Part shown: positions 50,110-60,523 of the stretch, piece after piece | Numbering within the stretch: position 1 is the stretch's first letter | Layout of the letters: each line of letters starts with the position of its first letter | Assembly (NCBI GenBank): GCA_018970025.1 | Contig: JAGWXF010000001.1 | Span: 1-64,000, forward strand | Direction of reading: 5' to 3' | DNA from: Actinomycetales bacterium | GTDB lineage: Bacteria > Actinomycetota > Actinomycetes > S36-B12 | Length of the DNA stretch: 64,000 nucleotides | Position numbers and translations under genes: made by a program | Notes under the pieces: generated by a model | Seen by the model: the letters and a program-made list of their open reading frames with translations, nothing else | Told to the model about the DNA's origin: nothing | Database searches by the model: none

Positions 50110-51969
50110 GTGGCACCAGTCTCCAGCAGCAAGCCGAGCCGGGCCCTGATCGCCCTGGCGGTTCTGATGATCGGGCTCGGGGTCTGGGCTTTCTTCCCCG
50201 GCACCAGCAATGCGGTACGGCTGGGCCTGGACCTTCAGGGCGGCACCCAGGTGATCCTGATCCCGCGCCCGGTCAGCGAAGGCGCGACCATCAGCGACGA
50301 GCAGCTCGCCCAGACGGTCGCCATCATCCGGCAGCGCGTCGACGGCCTTGGCGTCGCCGAGGCCGAGGTGACCACCCAGGGATCCGGGAACAACGCTGCG
50401 ATCATCGTGTCGGTTCCGGGTGCCAACCAGGATCGCGTCGTCGATCTCGTCCAGCGCACCGCGCTGCTGGACTTCCGGCCGGTCTACCAGCTGCTGAGCC
50501 CTGTCCCGACGACGGCGCAGCCGACCCCGCCTCCGGCGGCCTCGGCCAGTCCAGGAGCCACGGACAGTCCTGATGCCTCGGCCAGCCTAGGAGCCACGGC
50601 CGGCCCGGTCGTGTCGGCCAGTCCTGCGGTGGCAGATAGCAGTGGCTCCCCTGCGTCGGTCGCCTCAGCGACTCCGTCGGGCCGCAGCGGCTCGCTGCGG
50701 ATCGGGGCCTCTGATGCCGCCAGCCCGGCCCCGAGCGCTACCGCAAGCCCGTCCTCGAGCCCGTCAGCAAGCCAAGCGGCGCCCGCGTCTGCCAGCCCTG
50801 CGTCGAGCCAATCAGCTGACGTCACCAAGATCGTGCAGTCGAATGCGAACGATGCCGCCTTCCAGGAGGCCGTGGGCAAGCTCGACTGCACCAACCCGGA
50901 GGTCTACGCCGGAGGCTCGCCGGATGATCCGACGAAGTGGCTGGGCACCTGCGAGCAGAACGGCTCTGCCAAGTACATCCTCGAGCCGGCCTTCATCAAG
51001 GGCACGAATGTGTCATCGGCCAGTGCCGTCCTGCCGCAGAACGGGGTCGGCTGGGTCGTCTCCCTGGGCTTCGACTCGGAAGGGGCCAAGGCGCTGGCCG
51101 ATGCGTCGACGAAGCTCAGTGCCCTGCCCGAGTGCTCGGCGGGCGCGACTCCCTGCAATGCGTTCGCGATCGTCCTCGACGGCGTCGTGACGTCCGCCCC
51201 CCGGTTCAACGAGCCGATCCTCGGCGGTCAGGCCCAGATCGAGGGCAACTTCACGGCCCAGGACGCGAACGACCTGGCCAACGTGCTCAAGTACGGCGCG
51301 CTGCCCGTGACCCTGGAGGCGGCTGACATCACGACCGTGTCGGCGACGGTCGGCAATGACCAGCTTCGCGCCGGGATCATCGCCGGGCTGCTGGGCCTGG
51401 GGCTGGTCGGCATCTACCTGCTGATCTATTATCGAGTGCTCGGGATCGTCGCGGTGCTGTCGCTTGCGATCGCAGGCGGCGTGACCTACGCCACCTTCGT
51501 GGTGCTCAGCAAGACGGTGGGCCTGACCCTGAGCCTGGCCGGGGTTGCGGGCGCGATCGTCGCGATCGGCATCACGGCGGATTCGTTCATCGTGTACTTC
51601 GAGCGAATACGCGACGAGATCCGGGACGGCAGGTCGCTTCGGCAGGCCTGCGACAGCGGGTGGGTACGCGCGCGGCGCACCCTGCTCGCCGCGGACTTCG
51701 TCTCACTCCTCGCTGCCATCGTCCTGTACTTCCTATCCGTCGGAAGCGTGCGCGGATTCGCGCTTGTCCTCGGCCTGACGACCCTGATGGACATCATCAT
51801 CGCCTTCTGGTTCACGCATCCCATCGTCGTGCTCCTGGGTCGGACGAGGTGGATGCAGGCGGGATCCCGCTGGACCGGACTGGATCCGGAGCGCGTGGGA
51901 GGGGCCAGCCTGGCCGGGGCGATCATCGAGCGGTCCAAGCGTCGCGGAACCAAGGAGGTGACTTCCTGA
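50110..51969 (+). CDS. secD: protein translocase subunit SecD with Ala/Ser/Pro-rich insertion
   Basis: LGLDLQGGTQVILIPRP; TADSFIVYFERIRDEIRDG; low-complexity insertion about 50505-50822. Confidence 0.95.
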   Translation: MAPVSSSKPSRALIALAVLMIGLGVWAFFPGTSNAVRLGLDLQGGTQVILIPRPVSEGATISDEQLAQTVAIIRQRVDGLGVAEAEVTTQGSGNNAAIIVSVPGANQDRVVDLVQRTALLDFRPVYQLLSPVPTTAQPTPPPAASASPGATDSPDASASLGATAGPVVSASPAVADSSGSPASVASATPSGRSGSLRIGASDAASPAPSATASPSSSPSASQAAPASASPASSQSADVTKIVQSNANDAAFQEAVGKLDCTNPEVYAGGSPDDPTKWLGTCEQNGSAKYILEPAFIKGTNVSSASAVLPQNGVGWVVSLGFDSEGAKALADASTKLSALPECSAGATPCNAFAIVLDGVVTSAPRFNEPILGGQAQIEGNFTAQDANDLANVLKYGALPVTLEAADITTVSATVGNDQLRAGIIAGLLGLGLVGIYLLIYYRVLGIVAVLSLAIAGGVTYATFVVLSKTVGLTLSLAGVAGAIVAIGITADSFIVYFERIRDEIRDGRSLRQACDSGWVRARRTLLAADFVSLLAAIVLYFLSVGSVRGFALVLGLTTLMDIIIAFWFTHPIVVLLGRTRWMQAGSRWTGLDPERVGGASLAGAIIERSKRRGTKEVTS

Positions 51970-53102
51970 TGTCGGTCAGCGAAGGAGGTGGCCGGGGCAT
52001 GCGGAGCCTGGGTCAGCGCCTCTACAACGGGCAGTCATCGATCGACTTCATCGGTCGAACGCGCACCTGGTACGTCGCCTCGGCAATCATCCTGCTGATC
52101 TCGATCGGCGCGCTGTTCTTCCGTGGCCTCAACCTGGGCATCGAGTTCCGCGGTGGCGCTGACTTCTCGGTGCCGAATGCCACGTGCTCGGTCGAGCAGG
52201 CACGGGGGGTGTCCGAGGACTTCACCGGTGCTCAGGTCATCGTCACGGAGTCCGCGAGCGGGACCATCCGGGTGCAGACAGAGTCGCTGACCCCGGCGCA
52301 GAGCCTGACGTTCGCTGGAGTCCTGGCGGAGTCCTGCGGCGTCGCGAAGGACGACATCAAGGCGCAGGTGGTCGGGCCGACCTGGGGGGCCGAGATCTCG
52401 AAGAAGGCGCTGCAGGGCCTTGTGGTGTTCCTGCTCCTGCTGGTGATCTTCCTCTCCATCTACTTCGACTGGCGGATGGCGATCGCGGCGCTGGTGGCGC
52501 TCGTGCACGACATCGTCATCACCGTGGGCATCTATGCCCTCACCGGGCTTGAGGTGACGCCCGCGACGGTGATCGGCGTGCTCACGATCCTCGGCTACTC
52601 CCTCTATGACACGGTCGTGGTGTTCGACAAGGTCAGGGAGAACACGCGTGGGATCGGCGGCCAGTCGGTGCTCACCTACGCTGAAGCCGCAAACCTCGCG
52701 GTCAACCAGACCCTCGTACGGAGCATCAACACGTCGATCGTGGCGCTGCTGCCGGTCGTTGCGATCATCGTGGTCGGCGCTGGTCTTCTGGGCGCGGGAA
52801 CCCTGCTCGATCTTGCGGTCGCTCTCGGGATCGGCATGGCTGCCGGCACCTACTCCTCCATCTTCATCGCTACTCCATTCCTGGTGCAGATGAAGAATCG
52901 CCAACCCGAGGTGAAGGCCCTCGCTGGTCGCGTCGCCGCCCGCCGATCGCAGGCTCAGAGGCAGGGCCGCGGCCAGTCGGCGGAGGAGACCGATGCCGAG
53001 GGTGGCAGCCAGGCGCAGGAGGCAGTGGTCACGACGAAGGTGCCCAGCGCCGCCCGGCAGCAGCCTCGGCGAGCAGCCCGCTCCCGCCGTGGGCGCCGCT
53101 GA
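51969..53102 (+). CDS. secF: protein translocase subunit SecF
   Basis: GIEFRGGADFSV; SIYFDWRMAIAALVALVHDIVITVGIYALTG; YDTVVVFDKVRENTRG. Confidence 0.96.
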   Translation: MSVSEGGGRGMRSLGQRLYNGQSSIDFIGRTRTWYVASAIILLISIGALFFRGLNLGIEFRGGADFSVPNATCSVEQARGVSEDFTGAQVIVTESASGTIRVQTESLTPAQSLTFAGVLAESCGVAKDDIKAQVVGPTWGAEISKKALQGLVVFLLLLVIFLSIYFDWRMAIAALVALVHDIVITVGIYALTGLEVTPATVIGVLTILGYSLYDTVVVFDKVRENTRGIGGQSVLTYAEAANLAVNQTLVRSINTSIVALLPVVAIIVVGAGLLGAGTLLDLAVALGIGMAAGTYSSIFIATPFLVQMKNRQPEVKALAGRVAARRSQAQRQGRGQSAEETDAEGGSQAQEAVVTTKVPSAARQQPRRAARSRRGRR

Positions 53103-53131
53103 GCGGAGCAACGCGAGCAGGGGCGTGGTCT

Positions 53132-53683
53132 GTGCGAAAGCCGCTGATAGACCCTGACACTCGGGCTGCCGTGCGCGCGTCCATTCGGGTGGTGCCCGAC
53201 TGGCCGATCCCCGGAGTCCAGTTCCAGGACCTGTCCGGGGTCATGGCGGATGCGCACGCCTTCCGGCTGGTTATCGATGCACTGGCCGGCATGGCCAGCG
53301 CCGGAGGGGATCGCATCGACCTGGTCGTGGGCATCGAGGCCCGAGGCTTTGCGTACGGGGCGGCTGTGGCCCATCATCTCGGCGCCGGCTTCGTCGCGGC
53401 GCGCAAGCCAGGCAAGCTTCCCGGCGCCGTGCATGCCCGCGAGTATGAGCTCGAGTACGGCACGGCAACCCTGGAGCTGCACCGGGATGCGATGTCCAGC
53501 GACCATGGCGTGCTGATCGTCGATGATGTCCTGGCAACCGGGGGCACGGCTGTCGCCTGCGCAGACCTCGTCCGTCGGACCGGTGCTCACCTCACGGCGG
53601 CTCTGTTCGTCCTCCAGATTCCCGGGCTCGCAGGCCCGCAGGCCCTCGAATCGGCGGGGGTCGAGTGGGGCTGCCTGCTGTAG
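53132..53683 (+). CDS. apt: adenine phosphoribosyltransferase
   Basis: DWPIPGVQFQDLSGVMAD; GIEARGFAYGAAVAHHLGAGFVAARKPGKLP; GVLIVDDVLATGGTA. Confidence 0.95.
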   Translation: MRKPLIDPDTRAAVRASIRVVPDWPIPGVQFQDLSGVMADAHAFRLVIDALAGMASAGGDRIDLVVGIEARGFAYGAAVAHHLGAGFVAARKPGKLPGAVHAREYELEYGTATLELHRDAMSSDHGVLIVDDVLATGGTAVACADLVRRTGAHLTAALFVLQIPGLAGPQALESAGVEWGCLL

Positions 53684-53752
53684 TCCGGGTACTTCCCGAG
53701 CCCGCGGCCGGCTTGTCGACGTAGACTCGGTGCCTCGAGGGCCAGGAGGGGC

Positions 53753-56032
53753 GTGACCAAGGACGCATCGACCGCAACGGAGCCTGGCGCTGCGGCTCCG
53801 GTCACAGCGATGCCCGACACCAGTCGGTTGCGGTCGAGGTTCCCGCGGCTGACGAGCAGCCGGACCTCCTTCCCCGAGCTTGAGCCTCTCATCAGGACCC
53901 TCCGCGCGTACCACCCCAAGGCCGATACCCGCATCATCGAGCGGGCCTACGAGACAGCCGCTCACCTGCACCGCGATCAGAAGCGTCGCAGTGGCGAGGC
54001 ATACATCACCCACCCACTGGCGGTAGCGACGATCCTTGCCGATCTCGGCATGGGCAGCGAGACGCTCGCTGCGGCACTCCTGCATGACACCGTGGAGGAC
54101 ACCGGGTACCACCTTGACGCACTTCGAGAGGACTTCGGGGACGAGGTGGCCCAGCTGGTCGACGGCGTAACCAAGCTCGATCGCGTCACGTACGGCCAGT
54201 CCTCGGCGTCGGAGACGGTCCGCAAGATGGTCGTCGCCATGGCCCGCGATATCCGGGTTCTGGTCATCAAGCTAGCTGACCGCCTGCACAACATGCGCAC
54301 GCTGCGATGGATGCCGCCCGACAAGCAGCAGAAGAAGGCCAGGGAGACCCTGGAGATCTACGCCCCGCTTGCCCATCGACTCGGCATGAACACGATGAAG
54401 TGGGAGCTCGAGGACCTCGCATTCGCCACCCTGCATCCGAAGATGTACGACGAGATCGTTCGACTGGTCGGGCAGCGCGCTCCCTCCCGTGACCAGTACC
54501 TCGCCACGGTCGTCGATGACATCGAGGCGGACCTGCGCAGGAGCAAGATCAAGGCAGTGGTCACCGGCCGCCCGAAGCACTACTACTCCGTTTACCAGAA
54601 GATGATCGTGCGTGGCCGAGACTTCGCCGACATCTATGACCTGGTCGGGGTGCGGGTTCTCGTCGAAGACATCCGGGACTGCTACGCGGTCCTCGGGGTG
54701 ATCCACTCCAGGTGGAGCCCCGTCCCGGGCCGATTCAAGGACTTCATCGCCATGCCGAAGTTCAACATGTACCAGTCCCTGCACACCACGGTCATCGGGC
54801 CGGGCGGCAAGACCGTCGAGCTGCAGATCCGCACGCATGACATGCACCGGGCAGCGGAGTTCGGGGTAGCGGCCCACTGGCGCTACAAGCAGCAGGACGT
54901 GGGAGGCAAGGCCGGCCCCGATGACTTCGGCTGGCTGCGTCAGCTGCTCGAGTGGCAGCGAGAGACCGAGGACCCGGGGGAGTTCCTCGATCAGCTTCGC
55001 TACGACCTGAGCACCTCGGAGGTCTTCGTCTTCACGCCGAAGGGCGACGTGATCGCGCTGCCGGGCGGCGCAACTCCCGTCGACTTCGCGTACAGCGTTC
55101 ATACCGAGGTCGGCCACCGATGCGTGGGCGCCCGCGTCAACGGCAAGCTCGTGCCGCTGGAGTCGGCACTGAGCAACGGTGACGTGATCGAGATCTTCAC
55201 CTCCAAGGCAGAGGGTGCCGGCCCGAGCCGCGACTGGCTCACCTTCGTCGCCTCCGCGCGCGCCAAGAGCAAGATCAAGGCCTGGTTCTCGCGTGAGCGG
55301 CGTGACGAGGCGATTGAGCACGGCAAGGACGCGATCGTCAGGGCGATGCGCAAGCAGGGCCTGCCGCTGCAGCGCCTGATGACGAACCAGGCGATCCAGG
55401 CGCTGGCAGTCGAGCTGCATCAGGCGGATGCTTCCGGGCTGTATGCGGCAGTGGGCGAGGGTCGGGTGTCGTCCGCGATCGTGGTGCAGCGACTGGTGGA
55501 GGCCGCAGGGGGCTCGGAGGCGGCAGCCGACGATGCGGCGGAGGCGCTGACTCCTGCGGCGATGCGCCGAAGGCCGAGCCGTGCATCGTCAGACGTGGGC
55601 GTCGTCGTCGTGGGAGCCCAGGATGTCATGCTCAAGCTGGCCAAGTGCTGCACGCCGGTGCCTGGTGACGCCATCATCGGGTTCGTGACCCGTGGCTCGG
55701 GGGTATCCGTTCACCGGGATGACTGCGTGAATGCCCCCGGACTCAAGGCGGAGCCGGAGCGACTCGTCGAGGTGTCCTGGGCGCCCACCGCGACCAGTGT
55801 CTTCCTGGTCAACCTGCAGGTCGAGGCCCTCGACCGGGCCCGACTGCTCAGTGATGTCACCCGGGCGCTCTCCGACATGCACGTGAACATCCTCAGCGCA
55901 TCGGTCACCACGACGCGTGATCGCATCGCGCTGTCGAGGTTCACGTTCGAGATGGCCGACCCGATGCACCTTGGCTCGGTCATCAAGGCAGTACGGAACG
56001 TCGAGGGCGTCTACGACGCCTACCGGGTCTGA
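53753..56032 (+). CDS. relA: bifunctional (p)ppGpp synthetase/hydrolase
   Basis: HD domain [14 protein letters not shown]; RelA/SpoT synthetase domain; TGS; C-terminal ACT. Confidence 0.97.
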   Translation: MTKDASTATEPGAAAPVTAMPDTSRLRSRFPRLTSSRTSFPELEPLIRTLRAYHPKADTRIIERAYETAAHLHRDQKRRSGEAYITHPLAVATILADLGMGSETLAAALLHDTVEDTGYHLDALREDFGDEVAQLVDGVTKLDRVTYGQSSASETVRKMVVAMARDIRVLVIKLADRLHNMRTLRWMPPDKQQKKARETLEIYAPLAHRLGMNTMKWELEDLAFATLHPKMYDEIVRLVGQRAPSRDQYLATVVDDIEADLRRSKIKAVVTGRPKHYYSVYQKMIVRGRDFADIYDLVGVRVLVEDIRDCYAVLGVIHSRWSPVPGRFKDFIAMPKFNMYQSLHTTVIGPGGKTVELQIRTHDMHRAAEFGVAAHWRYKQQDVGGKAGPDDFGWLRQLLEWQRETEDPGEFLDQLRYDLSTSEVFVFTPKGDVIALPGGATPVDFAYSVHTEVGHRCVGARVNGKLVPLESALSNGDVIEIFTSKAEGAGPSRDWLTFVASARAKSKIKAWFSRERRDEAIEHGKDAIVRAMRKQGLPLQRLMTNQAIQALAVELHQADASGLYAAVGEGRVSSAIVVQRLVEAAGGSEAAADDAAEALTPAAMRRRPSRASSDVGVVVVGAQDVMLKLAKCCTPVPGDAIIGFVTRGSGVSVHRDDCVNAPGLKAEPERLVEVSWAPTATSVFLVNLQVEALDRARLLSDVTRALSDMHVNILSASVTTTRDRIALSRFTFEMADPMHLGSVIKAVRNVEGVYDAYRV

Positions 56033-56075
56033 TCAGCCGACCACGTGGGGCCTGACGGCTCCATGGCGCAGGTCG

Positions 56076-57398
56076 TCAGCCTTGGAACTCCGCGGCCGCA
56101 GCCTGGGCGGCCTGCAGCAGGGCTCTCGTCTGTTCGATCGAGGACTCGATGCGTGCCGACTCGCGACCATCCCCACGTGACCTCGCTGCAGCGAGCCGCG
56201 CCTCGAGCTTGGCAAGTCCATCCGCGAATGCGCTCGCCGTCGACTCTGCCCGAGCCCGCGCCTCCGGATTCGAGCGCTTCCAAGACTCCGACTCGGCCTT
56301 GCGCACAGACTCCTCGACGCGCTTCAAGCGCGCCTCGAGCCTGTCTCGATCTGCTCGGGGAATGTCGCCGGCCTTCTCCCAGCGATCCTGGATCGAGCGC
56401 AGGTGTGCCTTGGCCGCCCGGTGGTCGGAGACCGCCAGGGCCTCCGCCTCGAGGACCAGCTGTTCCTTAGCCTCCACGTTCGGCCGCAGCCGCTCCTCCT
56501 GGGCCGATTCCGCGGCTAGACGAGCCGCGTAGAAGGCATCCTGGGCCGCCTTGAACCGGGTCCAGAGCCTGTCCTCGTCTCGCTTGCTCGTCCGGGGAGC
56601 ATTGCGCCACTCGGTCATGAGGTCACGGAATCTCCTGGCCGTGCCAGCCCAGTCGGTTGATGCGGCCAGCGACTCCGCACGGCTGATGAGATCCCGCTTC
56701 ACGGCCATCGCGCTCTTGCGCTGCGCCTCCACCTCGCCGAAGTGCGATCGCCTGCGCTTGTCGAAGGCAGCCCGGGCCGTGCTGATCCGCTTCCAGAGTT
56801 CCTGCTCGCGGCTGCGCTCTGCATGGGGGAGCGCCTTCCACTCCTCGACGATCGCCGCATACCGCTCCGACGTCGCCTTCCATGACGTGGAGGCGGCCAG
56901 TTGCTCGGCCTCTGCCGCGAGTGCCTCACGCGCGACGGCGGCCGCGGCGCGCTGCTCCTCACGGGCACGCGCGGCTCGCTCGCGGGCAGCGTCGATCAGT
57001 TGCTCCAGGCGGACGCACTTGCCGTCGAGCGCAGTCACGTCTCCCACGAAGGAGCGACCGGCCAGGCCCTCCCTGACTCGGGATAGCACGGCCTGTGCCT
57101 GCTCAGCGCTCGACCTGCCGTCGCCGAGTCGGAGGGCTGCCAGGTCGATCTCCACGACCAGGTCGTCGTACTTGCGCCCGAAGAACGCCAGGCCCTCAGC
57201 GGGCGGCCCCGCCGCCCATTGCCCGACCAGGACCTCCCCCTCAGGGGCGCGCAGGAACACCCGGCCCTCGTCATCGACCCGGCCGAACTGGGCTGGATCG
57301 CTCGGCGCGGGCGCCGGGGCCACGGTCACGCTCCGCACCGCGGCAGGCCTCGCCGGTCGCAGGGCAGCCGGGGTCGGAATCGCTGGCGACTCGCTCAT
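56076..57398 (-). CDS. DUF349 domain-containing protein
   Basis: Repeated helical units 'WKATSERYAAIVEEWKALPHAERSREQELWKRISTARAAFDKRRRSHF'. Confidence 0.88.
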   Translation of the reverse strand: MSESPAIPTPAALRPARPAAVRSVTVAPAPAPSDPAQFGRVDDEGRVFLRAPEGEVLVGQWAAGPPAEGLAFFGRKYDDLVVEIDLAALRLGDGRSSAEQAQAVLSRVREGLAGRSFVGDVTALDGKCVRLEQLIDAARERAARAREEQRAAAAVAREALAAEAEQLAASTSWKATSERYAAIVEEWKALPHAERSREQELWKRISTARAAFDKRRRSHFGEVEAQRKSAMAVKRDLISRAESLAASTDWAGTARRFRDLMTEWRNAPRTSKRDEDRLWTRFKAAQDAFYAARLAAESAQEERLRPNVEAKEQLVLEAEALAVSDHRAAKAHLRSIQDRWEKAGDIPRADRDRLEARLKRVEESVRKAESESWKRSNPEARARAESTASAFADGLAKLEARLAAARSRGDGRESARIESSIEQTRALLQAAQAAAAEFQG

Positions 57399-57503
57399 CT
57401 GCGCACCTGCCTCATGTCATCCCACCCGTCGACGCGCTGCTCGAGTCGACGGTCGACGCAAACCGTACCCGTGCGCTGCCCTGTCGCCCCGTCGGTCCGG
57501 TCA

Positions 57504-58409
57504 CTAGGAGGTAACGATTGCCTTGGTGATGAACACCGGCTGCGCAGGCGCCCCGTCCGTCGCACCCCCGCTGACCCCGGCAGCGGCAATGCCCTGGACG
57601 ATATCCAGCCCCTGGGTCACCGTGCCCCAGACGGTGTACCCGGCCGGCAGCGTGGTGTCCTGGTAGACGATAAAGAACTGCGAGCCGGCCGTCCCGGGCC
57701 CGGCATTGGCCATCGCCACCGTGCCGGCCGGGTAGTTGCCGCTGCCCTCGGCGGGCAGGTTCTCGTCGGGCACCGAGTAGCCGGGCCCGCCCGTGCCGTT
57801 GCCCTTGGGGTCCCCGCACTGCAGCACGTAGATCCCCGACGTCGTGAGCCGATGGCAGGAAGTCTGGTCGTAGAAGCCCTCCTTGGCCAGGAACACCTCC
57901 GACCCGACGGTGAGCGGGGCCTTGTCCGGCAGCGTCGTGATCACGATCGGGCCGCAGTTGGTCTGCAGGGTGATCGCCGCGGAGACAAGGGAGGCGGCCG
58001 GCGGAGCACTGGGCCAGGTGAGGTTGTCGAGACGTGGCGTACCGGGCTCGGTGCAGGCAAGCGCTGCCGCACTCCCGCTCGGGGCGGGTTCAGCCGTGGC
58101 GCTGGCGGCCGCCTCGGAGGCGTCAGCCGATCCTGATGGAGCCGGGGATCCGGAGGCAGATCCAGCCGCAGATGCAGCGGCGGATGCGATGGCGCTGGCA
58201 CCTGCGCTGGCGTCTGCGACCTGCGCAGCGTCGCCTGAGCGGCCGACGACGATCCAGGCGATGGCGCCGGCGACGAGCACGACCACGACGACCGCGGCTG
58301 CGATGCGCTGCCTGGTGCGCCGTCGGGCAGCAGACTGGGCTCGCCGCTGCTGCTGGCGCTCGTACTTCTGCCGGGCGAGTTCCCGCTGGCGCTTGTTGCT
58401 CGACGTCAC
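57504..58409 (-). CDS. membrane-anchored cyclophilin-type peptidyl-prolyl isomerase
   Basis: N-terminal TM; Ala/Ser linker; FYDQTSCHRLTTSGIYVLQCGDPKGNGTGGPGYSVPDENLP. Confidence 0.92.
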   Translation of the reverse strand: MTSSNKRQRELARQKYERQQQRRAQSAARRRTRQRIAAAVVVVVLVAGAIAWIVVGRSGDAAQVADASAGASAIASAAASAAGSASGSPAPSGSADASEAAASATAEPAPSGSAAALACTEPGTPRLDNLTWPSAPPAASLVSAAITLQTNCGPIVITTLPDKAPLTVGSEVFLAKEGFYDQTSCHRLTTSGIYVLQCGDPKGNGTGGPGYSVPDENLPAEGSGNYPAGTVAMANAGPGTAGSQFFIVYQDTTLPAGYTVWGTVTQGLDIVQGIAAAGVSGGATDGAPAQPVFITKAIVTS

Positions 58410-58469
58410 GGGCGGAGTGTAATCGGCCGCGAGGCGGCGCACGCCGGCCGCCCGTTAGGCTTTGGCATC

Positions 58470-59168
58470 ATGCTGGTCCAGGGCTTTGCCGCGGGGGCGT
58501 GGGGCACGAATTGCTATGTCCTGGCGCCGTCTGCGGGTGAGCCGTGCGTCATCGTCGATCCGGGCCAGGACTCGATCGAGGGGGTTCAGGAGATCGTCCG
58601 AGAGCACCGCCTGCTGCCCGTGGCGGTGCTGCTCACCCACGGCCATGTCGACCATGTGTGGTCGGTGGCCCCGGTCGCCCACGGATACGGGATCCCCGCC
58701 TACATCCATGCCGATGACCGCTACCGGCTCGCCGACCCGGCCGGCACGAGCATCGCCGGGACTCGTGAGCAACTGCTCAGCATGACCAAGGGAGCGCTGG
58801 AGCTCACTGAGCCGGAGGAGGTCAGGCTCGTCGCCGACCAGGAGGACCTGCAGCTGGCCGGGATGGTCCTGCAGGTGCGCCATGCGCCGGGCCACACCGA
58901 GGGCTCGGTGGTCTTCGTCGAGGCTTCTGATCAAGGGGACGCTCCGCTGATGCTCAGCGGCGACGTGCTCTTCGCGGGCTCGATCGGGCGGACGGACCTT
59001 CCCGGCGGAGATGACGTCGCGATGCGGGCGTCGCTGCGGGATGTCATCTGGCCCGCACCGGACGAGATGGTGGTGCTGCCCGGCCATGGGCCGCAGACCA
59101 CGATCGGCCACGAGCGCCGGACCAATCCGTATCTCCAGGGGCTGGCCCCACCGGGCCGGGGGCTGTGA
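58470..59168 (+). CDS. MBL-fold metallo-hydrolase (glyoxalase II-like)
   Basis: LLTHGHVDHVWSV; VRHAPGHTEGSVVFV; LSGDVLFAGSIGRTDLPGGD. Confidence 0.92.
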   Translation: MLVQGFAAGAWGTNCYVLAPSAGEPCVIVDPGQDSIEGVQEIVREHRLLPVAVLLTHGHVDHVWSVAPVAHGYGIPAYIHADDRYRLADPAGTSIAGTREQLLSMTKGALELTEPEEVRLVADQEDLQLAGMVLQVRHAPGHTEGSVVFVEASDQGDAPLMLSGDVLFAGSIGRTDLPGGDDVAMRASLRDVIWPAPDEMVVLPGHGPQTTIGHERRTNPYLQGLAPPGRGL

Positions 59169-59169
59169 G

Positions 59170-60513
59170 ATGTCACGGTCACTGGCCCTGTCCGGATTTC
59201 CGGAGTGGCTCCCGGAAGGTCGACTGGTGGAGCAGGCGATCATCGACACCGCTCGCCGGGTCTTCGAGCTGCACGGCTTCGCGTCCATCGAGACTCGCTC
59301 GGTGGAGCCGCTGGAGCAGATGCTGCGAAAGGGCGAGATCGACAAGGAGGTGTACGTCCTGCGGCGCCTGCATGCCGCGCAGGACGAGCCTGACCCGGGT
59401 CTGGGCCTGCATTTCGACCTGACCGTTCCGTTCGCCCGGTATGTCCTGCAGCATGCCGGGCACCTGGACTTCCCCTTCCGCCGATATCAGATCCAGAAGG
59501 TCTGGCGGGGGGAGCGGCCGCAGGACGGGAGATTCCGGGAGTTCACCCAGGCCGACATCGACGTCGTCGACCGAGATTCCCTCGCATTCCACCACGAGGT
59601 CGAGATGGCAGTGGTGATGTCGACGGTGCTCGCCGAGCTGCCGATCCCGCGGGCCGTGATCCATGTGAGCAACCGCAAGCTCGCCGAGGGCTTCTACCGG
59701 GCGGTCGGGGCTACGGACCCTGCGGCCGTGCTCCGGGCGGTCGATCGGCTTGACAAGGCTGGGCCTGATGCGGTCGGCCGGATGCTGGTCGCCGACGCCG
59801 GCCTGTCGATCTCCGCGGCCGAGCAGTGCCTGGCCATGGCAGCGATCCAGGCGCATGACGCGGGATTCGTCGAGCAACTGGAGGCGATCGGCCCGTCGAA
59901 TGCACTCATGGAGGAGGGCATCGAGGAGCTTCTTGCGGTCATCGAGGGAGCCAATCGGCAGCGCCCGGGCTCTGTCATCGCCGACCTGCGCATCGCCCGC
60001 GGCCTGGACTACTACACCGGTACCGTCTACGAGACGATGCTCGAGGGCCACGCATCGATCGGCTCGATCAGCTCCGGTGGCCGCTACGACGCGCTGGCCT
60101 CCGACGCCAAGGCCACGTATCCCGGCGTGGGCATCTCGCTGGGCGTCTCGCGACTGGTCTCGGTGCTGCTGGATCGCGACCTCGTACAGGCTGACCGCCG
60201 TGTCCCGTCCGCCGTCCTGGTGGCCGTCAATGACGAGCAGTCACGGGCGGCAAGCGAGTTGGTTGCCGGTGCCCTGCGAGCCAGGGGCATCCCGTGCGAG
60301 GTGGCGCCCAAGGCCGATAGGTTCGGCAAGCAGATCCGGTACGCGGACCGGCGCGGGATTCCGTACGTGTGGTTCCCCGGCATCGACGCTCCGCTGAAGG
60401 ACATCCGCAGCGGCGATCAGATGGCTGCCGATCCCGCGACCTGGATGCCGCCAGCAGCCGATCTCACCCCGCAGATCCGCGCCACCAGCCTCGAGCAACG
60501 CAGTACCGCCTGA
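59170..60513 (+). CDS. hisS: histidyl-tRNA synthetase
   Basis: [57 protein letters not shown]. Confidence 0.95.
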   Translation: MSRSLALSGFPEWLPEGRLVEQAIIDTARRVFELHGFASIETRSVEPLEQMLRKGEIDKEVYVLRRLHAAQDEPDPGLGLHFDLTVPFARYVLQHAGHLDFPFRRYQIQKVWRGERPQDGRFREFTQADIDVVDRDSLAFHHEVEMAVVMSTVLAELPIPRAVIHVSNRKLAEGFYRAVGATDPAAVLRAVDRLDKAGPDAVGRMLVADAGLSISAAEQCLAMAAIQAHDAGFVEQLEAIGPSNALMEEGIEELLAVIEGANRQRPGSVIADLRIARGLDYYTGTVYETMLEGHASIGSISSGGRYDALASDAKATYPGVGISLGVSRLVSVLLDRDLVQADRRVPSAVLVAVNDEQSRAASELVAGALRARGIPCEVAPKADRFGKQIRYADRRGIPYVWFPGIDAPLKDIRSGDQMAADPATWMPPAADLTPQIRATSLEQRSTA

Positions 60514-60523
60514 TGGGAGCCCC

